DNA of 36,189 nt from assembly GCA_964546145.1 (NCBI GenBank), contig CAZJIU010000014.1, forward strand, positions 1 to 36,189, read 5' to 3'. Of the stretch, positions 25,327 to 33,536 are shown one piece after another. Within the stretch, counting starts at the first letter, position 1. Each line of letters begins with the position of its first letter. The notes below the pieces were generated by a model that did no database searches, was not told the origin of the DNA, and saw nothing but the letters and a program-made list of their open reading frames with translations. The stretch comes from CAZAKO01 sp964546145 (GTDB taxonomy: Bacteria > Fidelibacterota > UBA2242). A program made the translations under genes and the position numbers.

Positions 25327-27780
25327 ATGAAAGACGAATTTTCGAAATTAATCCAGCAGATTATCAAGGACGCCCGAGATCAGGCGAATCGTTTAGGCCA
25401 CAATCACGTGGATTCTGAACATCTGCTTCTGGCTATCTTGAGTTACCCCGAAAGCCATACCAACAACATTCTAACTCACCTGGACATTGAAATCGAAGAA
25501 ATCATTAAAAGTATCGAAGATGCGGTTCCCAGTCCCAGTGAAACCCTGTTAATCGGTCGCCTCCCCATGACCAAGCGTGCGGAACAGATCTTACGAGATA
25601 CCTACTACGAAGCCCAGCAGTTAAACGTATCAGAAATTACTGACGCTCATATTGTACTCGCCATACTCAAACAGGGTGATGGAATCGGCTACAAGATTCT
25701 GGCATCTTTTGGGCTGGACTATAATTTATTTCGTGAAGAACTGAGTAGCTCTTCTTTTCTGGATAAACCAAAACCAACCAAAAAACGATCCAGTAAAACA
25801 CCAGCACTGGATCATTTTTCAAGAGACATCACCGAAAAAGCCCGGAATAATCAACTTGATCCTGTGATAGGACGTGAAAAAGAGATTGAGCGAGTAGCTC
25901 AGATTTTATCCCGCCGAAAAAAGAATAATCCAGTTCTGATTGGTGAGCCGGGTGTGGGGAAAACGGCCATTGCAGAAGGCCTGGCAATTCGGATAATTCA
26001 GAAAAAAGTACCCAGACTCTTATATAACAAACGGATAATTGACCTGGATCTCGCCTCGATTGTTGCCGGTACTAAATACCGCGGTCAATTTGAAGAGCGG
26101 ATGAAAACGATTATGCAGGAACTGGAAAATTCGGATGATATTATTCTATTTATTGATGAGCTCCACACTATAGTTGGAGCTGGCGGTGCATCCGGTTCAC
26201 TCGATGCCTCGAACATGTTCAAACCGGCGTTGGCGAGGGGCGATATCCAGTGTATTGGTGCTACGACATTGGATGAGTACCGTAAAGTAATTGAGAAGGA
26301 CGGCGCACTTGAAAGACGTTTCCAAAAAATCATCGTCAATCCACCGCAAAAAGACGAGACGCTGGAAATTCTCAAAGGCTTGCAGGTTCATTATGAAGAA
26401 CATCATCGAGTAAAGTATACCACGCAGGCTCTGATTGCAGCTGTCGAATTAAGTGACCGCTATATTACCGATAAGTTTATGCCCGATAAAGCAATTGACG
26501 TCCTGGACGAAGCCGGTTCACGAGTCCATCTGCGGAATATCGATGTTCCTAAAGGAATCATGGAAATGGAAGAGATGGTCGAGAAGATCAAACAGGAAAA
26601 AGAGACTGCGGTGCGGGAACAGCGATTCGAAGAGGCAGCAAAATTACGCGACCAGGAACGCAAGCTGCGGCAAAAGATTAAAAGTACTTACGATAAATGG
26701 GAGGCAGATACAGCTTCCTCAATTATCACGGTAACTGAAGATGATATTGCGGATGTTGTAGCAATGATGACCGGAATCCCGATTAATCGCATTGCCGAAT
26801 CGGAAAATAAGAAATTGATCGAGATGGAATCACAGCTTAAAAAACATATTATCGGACAGAACGATGCTATCCGGACAGTTGCCAGTTCCTTACGCCGCGC
26901 CCGCGCCGGGCTGAAGGATCCCAAACGTCCGATCGGCAGTTTTCTGTTTATGGGTCCTACCGGAGTCGGGAAAACTGAACTCGCCAAAGTTATTGCCCAA
27001 TTCGTCTTCAATAGCAAGGGTGCTTTGATCAAAATTGATATGTCCGAATATATGGAGAAATTCGCTGTTTCGAGATTGATTGGGGCTCCTCCGGGATATG
27101 TAGGCTATGAAGAAGGTGGTACTTTAACCGAAAGAGTCCGACGGCATCCTTATTCAGTTGTACTCTTCGATGAGATTGAAAAGGCTCACCGTGATGTATT
27201 TAATATCTTACTCCAGATTTTCGATGATGGGGTTCTCACGGATAGTTTCGGTCGCAAAGTGGATTTCAAAAACACAATTATTATCATGACCACTAATATC
27301 GGATTGCGCAATATCCAGGGCAGCGGATTTGGCTTCTCCAAGTCTGACGCAGAGAGCAACTACGAAACAATGAAAAAGAAAATGATCGAAGAAGCTCATA
27401 AACTATTTAATCCGGAATTTATCAACCGCATAGACGATCCAATCGTATTTCACTCTCTGACACTTAAAGATGTACTAAAGATAATTGATTTACAATTACA
27501 TGAGGTCGCCGAAAATCTCAGACAGTCAAACACCGAATTGAAAATCAGCACACAGGTAAAGGAGCTCATTTTCGAAGAGGGCTACAAACCGCAGTATGGC
27601 GCCCGTCCGCTGCGGCGTGCAATTCAAACTATGATTGAAGACCAGATTGCCGAAAAAATATTAGAAGGTTTTCTTACAAAAGGTTATCCCATCGAAGTAA
27701 GAGTAAAAAACAAAAAATTATCCTTCTGGCAAGCTCATACTCAACCCGTGGCAAGTAAACCGGTTACTGTTAAAGAATAA
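25327..27780 (+). CDS. clpC: ATP-dependent Clp protease ATP-binding subunit ClpC
   Basis: An AAA+ unfoldase that feeds ClpP. I use the ATG at 25327 (817 residues); an in-frame GTG at 25318 is an alternative, and neither has a clear Shine-Dalgarno. The Clp-N double repeat covers residues 1-140 (LGHNHVDSEHLLLAILS). AAA-1 has Walker A GEPGVGKT at 206-213 and Walker B ILFIDELHT. A UVR coiled segment lies at about 415-450 (RFEEAAKLRDQERKLRQKI), which separates ClpC from ClpA and ClpB. AAA-2 has Walker A GPTGVGKT at 543-550. The GSGFGFS loop after TTNIGL is where ClpP-binding loops sit. No mcsA, mcsB or ctsR gene is adjacent. Confidence 0.94.
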   Translation: MKDEFSKLIQQIIKDARDQANRLGHNHVDSEHLLLAILSYPESHTNNILTHLDIEIEEIIKSIEDAVPSPSETLLIGRLPMTKRAEQILRDTYYEAQQLNVSEITDAHIVLAILKQGDGIGYKILASFGLDYNLFREELSSSSFLDKPKPTKKRSSKTPALDHFSRDITEKARNNQLDPVIGREKEIERVAQILSRRKKNNPVLIGEPGVGKTAIAEGLAIRIIQKKVPRLLYNKRIIDLDLASIVAGTKYRGQFEERMKTIMQELENSDDIILFIDELHTIVGAGGASGSLDASNMFKPALARGDIQCIGATTLDEYRKVIEKDGALERRFQKIIVNPPQKDETLEILKGLQVHYEEHHRVKYTTQALIAAVELSDRYITDKFMPDKAIDVLDEAGSRVHLRNIDVPKGIMEMEEMVEKIKQEKETAVREQRFEEAAKLRDQERKLRQKIKSTYDKWEADTASSIITVTEDDIADVVAMMTGIPINRIAESENKKLIEMESQLKKHIIGQNDAIRTVASSLRRARAGLKDPKRPIGSFLFMGPTGVGKTELAKVIAQFVFNSKGALIKIDMSEYMEKFAVSRLIGAPPGYVGYEEGGTLTERVRRHPYSVVLFDEIEKAHRDVFNILLQIFDDGVLTDSFGRKVDFKNTIIIMTTNIGLRNIQGSGFGFSKSDAESNYETMKKKMIEEAHKLFNPEFINRIDDPIVFHSLTLKDVLKIIDLQLHEVAENLRQSNTELKISTQVKELIFEEGYKPQYGARPLRRAIQTMIEDQIAEKILEGFLTKGYPIEVRVKNKKLSFWQAHTQPVASKPVTVKE

Positions 27781-27848
27781 CAACTTCTGCTGATCTTCCG
27801 ACAATATTTCCGATTTAACCAACAAATTAAAAAACAATAGATACCCTT

Positions 27849-27879
27849 GTGCCGATATGTCCGAGTAAATTTATGGCAC
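27849..27879. promoter_or_regulatory. Imperfect inverted repeat upstream of dnaK
   Basis: GTGCC-G-ATA and its near mirror TAT-GGCAC face each other across about 14 bases in the 180-base spacer before dnaK. It could be an operator or a chance repeat. It is not a CIRCE element, and I see no clear sigma32-type promoter in the spacer. Confidence 0.25.
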
Positions 27880-27928
27880 AGCATTTGTCACTTTTATTCA
27901 GTCATTTGAAATAAATGAAACCTAAACA

Positions 27929-27954
27929 GCCCGATAAAAAGGGCGGATAAGGAG
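27929..27954 (+). promoter_or_regulatory. Small hairpin and strong ribosome binding site before dnaK
   Basis: GCCC (27929-27932) can pair with GGGC (27941-27944) around an A-rich 8-base loop. AAGGAG (27949-27954) follows, 6 bases before the dnaK ATG. The hairpin leaves the ribosome site free, but a longer fold could mask it and make it heat-sensitive (inference). Confidence 0.4.
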
Positions 27955-27960
27955 ATCAAG

Positions 27961-29880
27961 ATGGGAAAAATAATCGGAATTGATCTGGGAACAACCAACT
28001 CCTGTGTGGCGGTAATGGATGCTGGCAAACCACGAGTTCTGGAAAATTCGGAAGGTCGTCCAATTACTCCATCAGTCGTTGTATTCAAGAAAGATGGAGA
28101 GCGTGTTGTTGGAGATACTGCTAAACGTCAGATTGTAATAAATCATGACCGGGCGGTCTACTCGATTAAACGCTTTATGGGCCGGCTTTTTAATGAAGTC
28201 AACCATGAAAAACAAGAAGTCCCTTTCAAGGTTGTCCAAGGTCCAAATAGCGATGTGCGGGTACGAATTGGTGATCGGGATTATTCGCCGCCGGAAATTA
28301 GCGCCATGATTTTGCAGAAGATGAGACAGACAGCTGAAGAAAAATTAGGTGAAAAAATCACCGAAGCCGTGATCACCGTTCCGGCTTATTTTAATGATGC
28401 CCAGCGTCAGGCTACTAAAGATGCCGGGAAAATCTCCGGTTTGGATGTCAAACGTATTATTAATGAACCTACAGCAGCAGCCCTGGCATACGGTCTGGAC
28501 AAGAAAAAGGATGAAAAAATTGCTGTATACGATTTAGGTGGAGGTACTTTTGATATCTCAATTTTGGAGATCGGCGACGGAGTTTTCGAGGTCAAATCCA
28601 CTAATGGCGATACTCATCTTGGAGGTGACGATTTCGATCAACGGATTATCGAATGGCTAATCAGCGAATTTCAGAAAAAAGAGGGCATTGATCTAAAGAA
28701 AGATCCGATGGCTTTGCAGCGGCTGAAAGAGGCTTGTGAAAAAGCCAAAATCGAACTCTCTTCAAATACCGAAACCGAGATCAACCTACCTTACATCACT
28801 GCCGGGGTAGCCGGTCCGATTCACTTATTGGAAAAATTAACCCGGGCAAAATTCGAATCACTTGTGGAAGACCTGATCGAGCGGACTCGCAAACCCTGCC
28901 AACAAGCCTTAAAGGATGCCGGACTTAATGCCAGCGATATTCACGAAGTAATTCTGGTTGGGGGTTCGACCCGCATTCCCAAAGTCCAGGAACTGGTTAA
29001 AGAACTTTTCAACAAAGAGCCAAATAAGAGTGTCAATCCAGACGAAGTTGTGGCAATCGGCGCCGCAATCCAGGGTGGCGTACTCGGCGGAGAAGTACAT
29101 GACATTTTACTGCTGGATGTTACCCCTCTGTCATTAGGTATCGAAACTCTTGGTAGTGTGGCAACCCGGCTCATCGAACGGAACACCACAATTCCCACCC
29201 GTAAAAGCGAAATTTTCTCCACCGCTGCCGATAGCCAGACGACCGTGGAAATTCATGTCTTACAGGGAGAGCGCACGATGGCTGCCGACAATAAGAGCAT
29301 CGGGAAATTTCACCTGGATGGCATTCCACCGGCACCGCGCGGAATTCCCCAAATCGAGGTCACTTTCGATATTGACGCCAATGGTATCCTGAATGTTTCT
29401 GCCAAAGATAAAGCTACCGGTAAGGAGCAAAGCGTTCGCATCCAGACCTCCAGCGGATTAACCGATGCCGAAAAAGAGCGGATGGTTAACGATGCCAAAA
29501 TGCACGAAGAAGAGGATAAAAACCGCAAAGAGGAAGTTGACACTCGAAATCAGGTTGACACAATGATATATCAGACCGACAAAAACCTCAAAGAATTCGG
29601 CGAAAAACTGCAGCCGGAAGAGAAGGGCAAAATTAATGATGCTCTCGAACAGCTAAAGAAGGTTCAGGGCAGCGCCGACGTTAAAGCAATGAAAGAGGCA
29701 ATTGAAAATATGAACCGTACCTGGTCCGAAATTTCATCCAAGATGTACGAACGGGTAAAAACAGAAACTCCCCCACCTCCGCAAGACGAATCTACAGCAG
29801 AAGAACCAAAAAGCAGTACTGAGGGTGGAAAAGACCAAACGGTCGAGGATGCCGATTTCGAAGTGGTTGACGATAAGTAA
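27961..29880 (+). CDS. dnaK: Molecular chaperone DnaK (Hsp70)
   Basis: ATP-driven chaperone for folding and stress protection. The 639-residue protein begins GKIIGIDLGTTNSCVAVM (phosphate 1 motif), with DAGKISGLDVKRIINEPTAAALAYG, DLGGGTFDISILE (phosphate 2) and VGGSTRIPKVQELV (adenosine motif) in order. The substrate-binding domain and helical lid follow. The C-terminus ends DADFEVVDDK, close to the usual EEVDDK tail. An AAGGAG ribosome site lies 6 bases upstream. It is apparently monocistronic: no grpE or dnaJ is next to it, and a strong terminator follows immediately. Confidence 0.98.
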   Translation: MGKIIGIDLGTTNSCVAVMDAGKPRVLENSEGRPITPSVVVFKKDGERVVGDTAKRQIVINHDRAVYSIKRFMGRLFNEVNHEKQEVPFKVVQGPNSDVRVRIGDRDYSPPEISAMILQKMRQTAEEKLGEKITEAVITVPAYFNDAQRQATKDAGKISGLDVKRIINEPTAAALAYGLDKKKDEKIAVYDLGGGTFDISILEIGDGVFEVKSTNGDTHLGGDDFDQRIIEWLISEFQKKEGIDLKKDPMALQRLKEACEKAKIELSSNTETEINLPYITAGVAGPIHLLEKLTRAKFESLVEDLIERTRKPCQQALKDAGLNASDIHEVILVGGSTRIPKVQELVKELFNKEPNKSVNPDEVVAIGAAIQGGVLGGEVHDILLLDVTPLSLGIETLGSVATRLIERNTTIPTRKSEIFSTAADSQTTVEIHVLQGERTMAADNKSIGKFHLDGIPPAPRGIPQIEVTFDIDANGILNVSAKDKATGKEQSVRIQTSSGLTDAEKERMVNDAKMHEEEDKNRKEEVDTRNQVDTMIYQTDKNLKEFGEKLQPEEKGKINDALEQLKKVQGSADVKAMKEAIENMNRTWSEISSKMYERVKTETPPPPQDESTAEEPKSSTEGGKDQTVEDADFEVVDDK

Positions 29881-29935
29881 AATAGACCACCGGTCTATTT
29901 CTGCAGGGTGAGGATTCTCACCCTGTTTTGTTTTT
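29881..29935 (+). terminator. Double-hairpin rho-independent terminator after dnaK
   Basis: Directly after the stop codon, AATAGACC-ACC-GGTCTATT makes a perfect 8-bp stem (29881-29899). It is followed by CAGGGTGAG-GATT-CTCACCCTG (29904-29925), a 9-bp stem with a T-rich run, TTTTGTTTTT (29926-29935). The second hairpin is a textbook intrinsic terminator. Confidence 0.92.
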
Positions 29936-30085
29936 CAAGAAAATCTAAACTGAAAGAATCTGCCCGACTATGAGTCATAAATTTTCGTAAAAATAACAAC
30001 TTCTATTTTGTGCTATTGTTTTATCTAACTTCAAGGCCGAAATCGGGTTGATATTGATATTAAAAAAACCTTAATTTTAACAGGA

Positions 30086-30892
30086 ATGAGATTGATAAAA
30101 ACAGTACGAGCAACCATTAAACTAATCCTTCTTCTTGCATTTTGGCTGGTTTTACTCTGTATTGACCTACTAATTTTGATCCTATTCAGACCTTTCGGTA
30201 AGTTAACCAGCCGGCGAATTTCGACCTTCTGTGGTCCATTCTGGGGCAAACTTTTTACCAAAATTCTGGGTATTCACGTCAACGTCAAGGGAATTGAAAA
30301 TCATCGTCGTGGGCAAAATTATTGCCTCATCTCCAATCATATGAGTTACCTTGATATTCTGATTATGGCATCGGTTTTTCCGACTCTGTTTGTCTCCCGC
30401 CATGATGTAAAATACTGGCCGCTGCTCGGAACGATTGCCTGGATCCGGGGTGCAATTTTTGTGGATCGCTCGATCACCAGCATGCGTGAAAGACCATACT
30501 CCAAAAAAATAATCAAGTATCTGCAAAACGGTTTCAATGTACTGATCTTCCCGGAAGGTAAGACCTCTAATGGTGAAAACGTGCTGCCCTTCAAAAAGAC
30601 CATCTTTTCCTGTCCGGTTAAAGCTGGCACAGCAATTCTACCAATTACAAACCGATATACTTTTATTGATGGAGAGCCTTTTTCGGAACAAAATCGCGAT
30701 CGCGTTTGCTGGTATGGCGGGATGACCTTTCTTGATCACATTTGGAATGTTTTAAAATTGCAAAAATTTGAAGTCGCCGTAACCATTCATCCTCCTGTTT
30801 TTGAACCGACAGAAGAGGATTGGCTGGAACAAACCCGGAATCTATCGGTAAAAATTCATGATATTATCGAAAAAGGTTATCTTGAACCGTAA
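30086..30892 (+). CDS. plsC: 1-acyl-sn-glycerol-3-phosphate acyltransferase (PlsC family)
   Basis: Likely acylates lysophosphatidic acid in phospholipid synthesis at the inner membrane. The N-terminus has a hydrophobic segment (residues about 10-34). Catalytic motif I NHMSYLD is at 84-90 (His85, Asp90). Motif III is FPEGKTS at 155-161, a variant of FPEGTRS. At 268 residues it has family length. Other LPLAT members such as ornithine-lipid acyltransferases are possible. The stop codon TAA (30890-30892) lies inside the GTAAGGC head of a REP element, so the present C-terminus may have been set by that insertion. Confidence 0.87.
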   Translation: MRLIKTVRATIKLILLLAFWLVLLCIDLLILILFRPFGKLTSRRISTFCGPFWGKLFTKILGIHVNVKGIENHRRGQNYCLISNHMSYLDILIMASVFPTLFVSRHDVKYWPLLGTIAWIRGAIFVDRSITSMRERPYSKKIIKYLQNGFNVLIFPEGKTSNGENVLPFKKTIFSCPVKAGTAILPITNRYTFIDGEPFSEQNRDRVCWYGGMTFLDHIWNVLKLQKFEVAVTIHPPVFEPTEEDWLEQTRNLSVKIHDIIEKGYLEP

Positions 30893-30936
30893 GGCGATTT
30901 GTCAAATCGCCCGGTCGAAGTAACATTCCGATCTAC
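30889..30936. repeat. REP element copy 1 (48 nt), overlapping the plsC stop codon
   Basis: The bipartite unit has head GTAA, then GGCGATTTG-T-CAAATCGCC (perfect 9-bp arms), then a decayed second palindrome starting GGTCGAA, and a closing CTAC (the inverse GTAG). Length and layout match copy 2 exactly (48 nt). Confidence 0.85.
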
Positions 30937-30944
30937 GAAAACCT

Positions 30945-31012
30945 AACCTTCAGAAGGTTGACAGAATAATTTGATATTTGAGTCTGATTTATCAGGAAAC
31001 CTTCTGAAGGTT
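30945..31012. repeat. Pair of inverted 15-nt palindromes
   Basis: AACCTTC-A-GAAGGTT (30945-30959) and AACCTTC-T-GAAGGTT (30998-31012) are each near-perfect palindromes and are exact reverse complements of one another, 38 bases apart. The second is headed GTAAG on the minus strand, as in the REP units. It may be a second REP family or a BIME-like pair, and could also act as a plsC terminator. Confidence 0.7.
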
Positions 31013-31137
31013 CTTACATATTAATGAGACAACATAACAGAACAATCACAGCCCATTCGATTCCAAATAAACAAATAGTGTTCACCCTAAAATTTTAATA
31101 GCGGAGTAATCTCAGGAAAATTATATTAAGCAATAAT

Positions 31138-31779
31138 TTGACGGTTAAAAATTTGGAAACGAATTTAGTAATATTGATCAAAGGACTGATAGTCGGTATT
31201 TTCGTCTCATTGCCTGCCGGTCCAGCGGGCTTTTATAGCATCCGCAAAACCCTGGAACACGGCTGGTTGGTCGGTTTTATCGCCTGTCTGGGCATTGTGA
31301 CCGCGGATCTGGTTTTTGCCTCAATAGCCGGTCTGGGAATGTACACAGTAGTGTCCTTTCTGGAAATTCATCATACTGTCGTCGGATTGTTTGGTGGCCT
31401 GTTTATAATCTTCGTTGGCATTCGCTCCTTCACTAAGGAGAGCACAAAACAAACGAATTTGGTTTTAGAAGGATTAGCCAGATTCTATTTTAAATCATTA
31501 GTAATTACTCTTACGAATCCGTTGGTGATCATCGTTTACATGGCGATTTTTTCCGGTATAGGTCTAACCGATTTCAGTCAAAATCATCTTCAGTCACTAA
31601 CCCTGCTGTCGGGAATTGCGCTGGGCGCGACTGTTACCTGGCTGCTGATAAGTATTCTGGTAAACGAATTTCGCAAAAAAATCCATGGTGATATGATTAG
31701 CAGCATTAGCCGGATCAGCAGTATAATTCTAATAATAATTGGATCGGTCATCATTATCAAAAGTATCTGTCTGATTTAG
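31138..31779 (+). CDS. LysE/RhtB-family amino acid exporter
   Basis: A 213-residue inner-membrane protein with about six hydrophobic helices. The N-terminal helix leads to a PAGPAGFYSIRKTLEHG segment, the Gly-Pro motif of LysE/RhtB exporters, and a TLTNPLVIIVYMAIF segment matches the family's conserved N-P in mid-protein. The substrate is not readable; amino acids or their analogues are usual. Start choice is uncertain: TTG at 31138 is the first possible start, with AGGAAAA about 20 bases upstream and other TTG codons at 31153 and 31174. Palindromic repeats lie on both sides. Confidence 0.8.
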   Translation: MTVKNLETNLVILIKGLIVGIFVSLPAGPAGFYSIRKTLEHGWLVGFIACLGIVTADLVFASIAGLGMYTVVSFLEIHHTVVGLFGGLFIIFVGIRSFTKESTKQTNLVLEGLARFYFKSLVITLTNPLVIIVYMAIFSGIGLTDFSQNHLQSLTLLSGIALGATVTWLLISILVNEFRKKIHGDMISSISRISSIILIIIGSVIIIKSICLI

Positions 31780-31808
31780 ATATTGTCTGGTCAACACTTG
31801 AGATCTAT

Positions 31809-31856
31809 GTAAGGCTATTTGTAAAATCGCCCGGTCGAATTATCAATTCGACCTAC
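31809..31856. repeat. REP element copy 2 (48 nt), supplying the RAYT stop codon
   Basis: GTAA, then GGCTATTTG-T-AAAATCGCC (imperfect arms), then GGTCGAATT-ATC-AATTCGACC (perfect 9-bp arms), then TAC. Read on the minus strand it begins GTAG, and that TAG is the stop codon of the transposase gene. Confidence 0.88.
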
Positions 31857-32512
31857 ATAAGCCATTCCCAATCTTTCCAATCTTTAACCAATCCCTCCTT
31901 AACTGGATTTTGTCGAACATAATTGACTATCCGATCAAATTCATCCTGACTGCGGATTACATGATCATAACTCTCATGTTGCCAGAATGCACCACTTCTT
32001 CCTAAGATTTTATTGGCTTCGATTGCGGTATATCTTTTTAAACTGTGCATGATTTTGGCAATATAGGTTAGTTTACCATTGTAGGGCAAGTTGCCAACTT
32101 GCCTGGCCGAGGTCGAGTTACCAACTCGACCTACAGTAAAAACCATATGAACATGATTAGGCACGATACAATAGCTAAAAAGATGATAAATCCTATCATT
32201 ACGACTACAAATTGCTTCCGAAACAAGTCTTGCAACCTCCGGATTTTGTAACCAAACTGGACTGTTAATTGAAAAATGTAACAAATCATCAAAGGCAAAA
32301 CATCGTAGAAGCCGATGATCACTTATTGTCTTTTTAACCTCAGATTTACTTAAGACTTGGGCTTTAATTAATCTTTCATATTGTTGTGTCTCGCGTCGAA
32401 AATCAGCTAATACTTTTACCGGAATTGATCCAGATAATCGAAAGGTTATAAAAAATATTGCATTTTCTGGATGATAATGGGGCAAGTGCCGGCGGTAATA
32501 TTCTTTTTTCAT
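31853..32512 (-). CDS. REP-associated tyrosine transposase (RAYT, Y1/HUH family) carrying an internal REP
   Basis: RAYTs are single-strand HUH nucleases related to IS200/IS605 TnpA that process REP hairpins. The protein has 219 residues. The HUH pair is HVH at 120-122 (VPNHVHMVF). The probable catalytic Tyr is Tyr161 in HSLKRYTAIEANK. A family-typical C-terminus follows: GAFWQHESYDHVI, then IVNYVRQNPVKEGLV. Residues 127-144 are not family-like; they are the translation of a complete 54-base REP unit inserted between the HUH strand and the Tyr helix. The TAG stop lies in another REP. It is the last gene of a minus-strand row but has a 46-base spacer of its own holding REP copy 4. Whether it is still active is unknown. 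Confidence 0.9.
   Translation of the reverse strand: MKKEYYRRHLPHYHPENAIFFITFRLSGSIPVKVLADFRRETQQYERLIKAQVLSKSEVKKTISDHRLLRCFAFDDLLHFSINSPVWLQNPEVARLVSEAICSRNDRIYHLFSYCIVPNHVHMVFTVGRVGNSTSARQVGNLPYNGKLTYIAKIMHSLKRYTAIEANKILGRSGAFWQHESYDHVIRSQDEFDRIVNYVRQNPVKEGLVKDWKDWEWLM
32081..32134. repeat. REP element copy 3 (54 nt) inside the RAYT reading frame
   Basis: GTAG, then GGCAAGTTG-C-CAACTTGCC, a 7-base linker, GGTCGAGTT-ACC-AACTCGACC, then TAC. Both palindromes have perfect 9-bp arms, and GTAG heads point in from both ends. The 54 bases add 18 codons (VGRVGNSTSARQVGNLPY) without breaking the frame. Confidence 0.92.
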
Positions 32513-32526
32513 GGGGTACTCAAATG

Positions 32527-32553
32527 GTAGGGCGATTTGCCAAATCGCCCCAC
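32527..32553. repeat. REP element copy 4, single palindrome (27 nt)
   Basis: GTAG, then GGCGATTTG-C-CAAATCGCC, then CCAC. It is a half-unit with one perfect 9-bp hairpin, in the spacer between the lipoprotein gene stop and the RAYT start. It may end lipoprotein transcription. Confidence 0.88.
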
Positions 32554-32558
32554 GTATT

Positions 32559-33536
32559 TTATCGACATTGACTAATTAAAAATTCCTTATCGATAATGAT
32601 CTTTTCACTTGCTGTCCGCCAGAATGCTCCCAAAATCCCGTTGCCGCCGTTAACATTGGAAAAGATCTGGACCGGTGCATTAAAACCACTGAGTTCATCG
32701 GGCTGAATTTCCCAACGTTGAATATTATATAACGCTTCATCCAGTGAATAGACATAAAACTGAAGATAAAATACATCAAATTGACTACAATCGTCCATTT
32801 CAGACATAAAAAATCTGATTTGTTCAATTATAGACGTAACAGAATACTGAATTGACCGACCTTTTTGAGGATATGTAGATGTGCCAGATCCTCCCGGTTC
32901 ACCGTCTGTGTAATAAATTTCCCAATCCAAATAAATCTCCTGTTGCCAAAATTCACCATCATCCTCTTCAGCAATAAATAATAATAATGGTAAATACCCC
33001 TCAGCTCCATCAGCCTGAATCCAGGCGAAGTTCAACCTTCCAGAAGATTCTCTAATTGTATCGGTTGTTTGCTCGATTAACTCAACCGAGTCAGGTACGA
33101 CTGTTTCAGCATAGACACCGTCATATTCCAGATGGCTTGCATATAACTCCCAGTGCTGTCCCGGACGCACAGATACATTTGGGAATTTATAGTAGTAGTA
33201 ATGATAAATCTTCCAAAACTCACTATACTCTTTAAGCGAATCTTCCTCAACAGGTAAGTAATTTCCATCAACTACAATTTTTACTTCTGCTCCTGAAACA
33301 CTCCAGTAATCTCCACACGGGTTGTTAATAGATTCGAATGAAAAATCTCCATCCAGTTCACTTTTTTCACTCCACTTTGATACAAAGACTTTTAAAGTAT
33401 CCTCATAAGGACTGATAAGACAATTTGCCGATAATTCCCGGCTGATATTGGTATCGGGTCCGGTCGGCGGTCCGGCGGGACAGCCCCATAATAAAAACAA
33501 TGCCGGGATGAGAAATAAAAATCTGGTTCTTACCAT
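32559..33536 (-). CDS. DUF4249-like lipoprotein, partner of the adjacent TonB-dependent receptor
   Basis: A 325-residue protein with a lipoprotein signal and lipobox LWGC (Cys19), followed by a Pro/Gly-rich linker. The plan resembles DUF4249 proteins of Bacteroidota: an early strand SPYEDTLKVFVSKW, a GAEVKIVVDG strand, then VRPGQHWELYAS and TVVPDSVEL near residue 150, and a C-terminal half ending GNGILGAFWRTASEKIII. Its ATG overlaps the TAA of the TonB-receptor gene by 7 bases, so the pair is coupled; in Bacteroidota DUF4249 lipoproteins often accompany TonB receptors. Ligand and role are unknown. The family call rests on layout and short motifs only. Confidence 0.6.
   Translation of the reverse strand: MVRTRFLFLIPALFLLWGCPAGPPTGPDTNISRELSANCLISPYEDTLKVFVSKWSEKSELDGDFSFESINNPCGDYWSVSGAEVKIVVDGNYLPVEEDSLKEYSEFWKIYHYYYYKFPNVSVRPGQHWELYASHLEYDGVYAETVVPDSVELIEQTTDTIRESSGRLNFAWIQADGAEGYLPLLLFIAEEDDGEFWQQEIYLDWEIYYTDGEPGGSGTSTYPQKGRSIQYSVTSIIEQIRFFMSEMDDCSQFDVFYLQFYVYSLDEALYNIQRWEIQPDELSGFNAPVQIFSNVNGGNGILGAFWRTASEKIIIDKEFLISQCR

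Noticed and set aside
27781..27960. CIRCE operator (TTAGCACTC-N9-GAGTGCTAA) before dnaK
   Set aside because: Looked for and not found; the inverted repeat present has a different sequence and spacing.
30048..30076. TTGATA-17-TTAATT promoter-like pair before plsC
   Set aside because: The -10 is poor and transcription would begin almost at the start codon; AT-rich sequence makes such matches common.
30889..32553. Possible CRISPR array, given repeated palindromes
   Set aside because: Units are irregularly spaced, vary in sequence, lie inside genes and have no cas genes nearby; the GTAG heads and the RAYT identify them as REPs.
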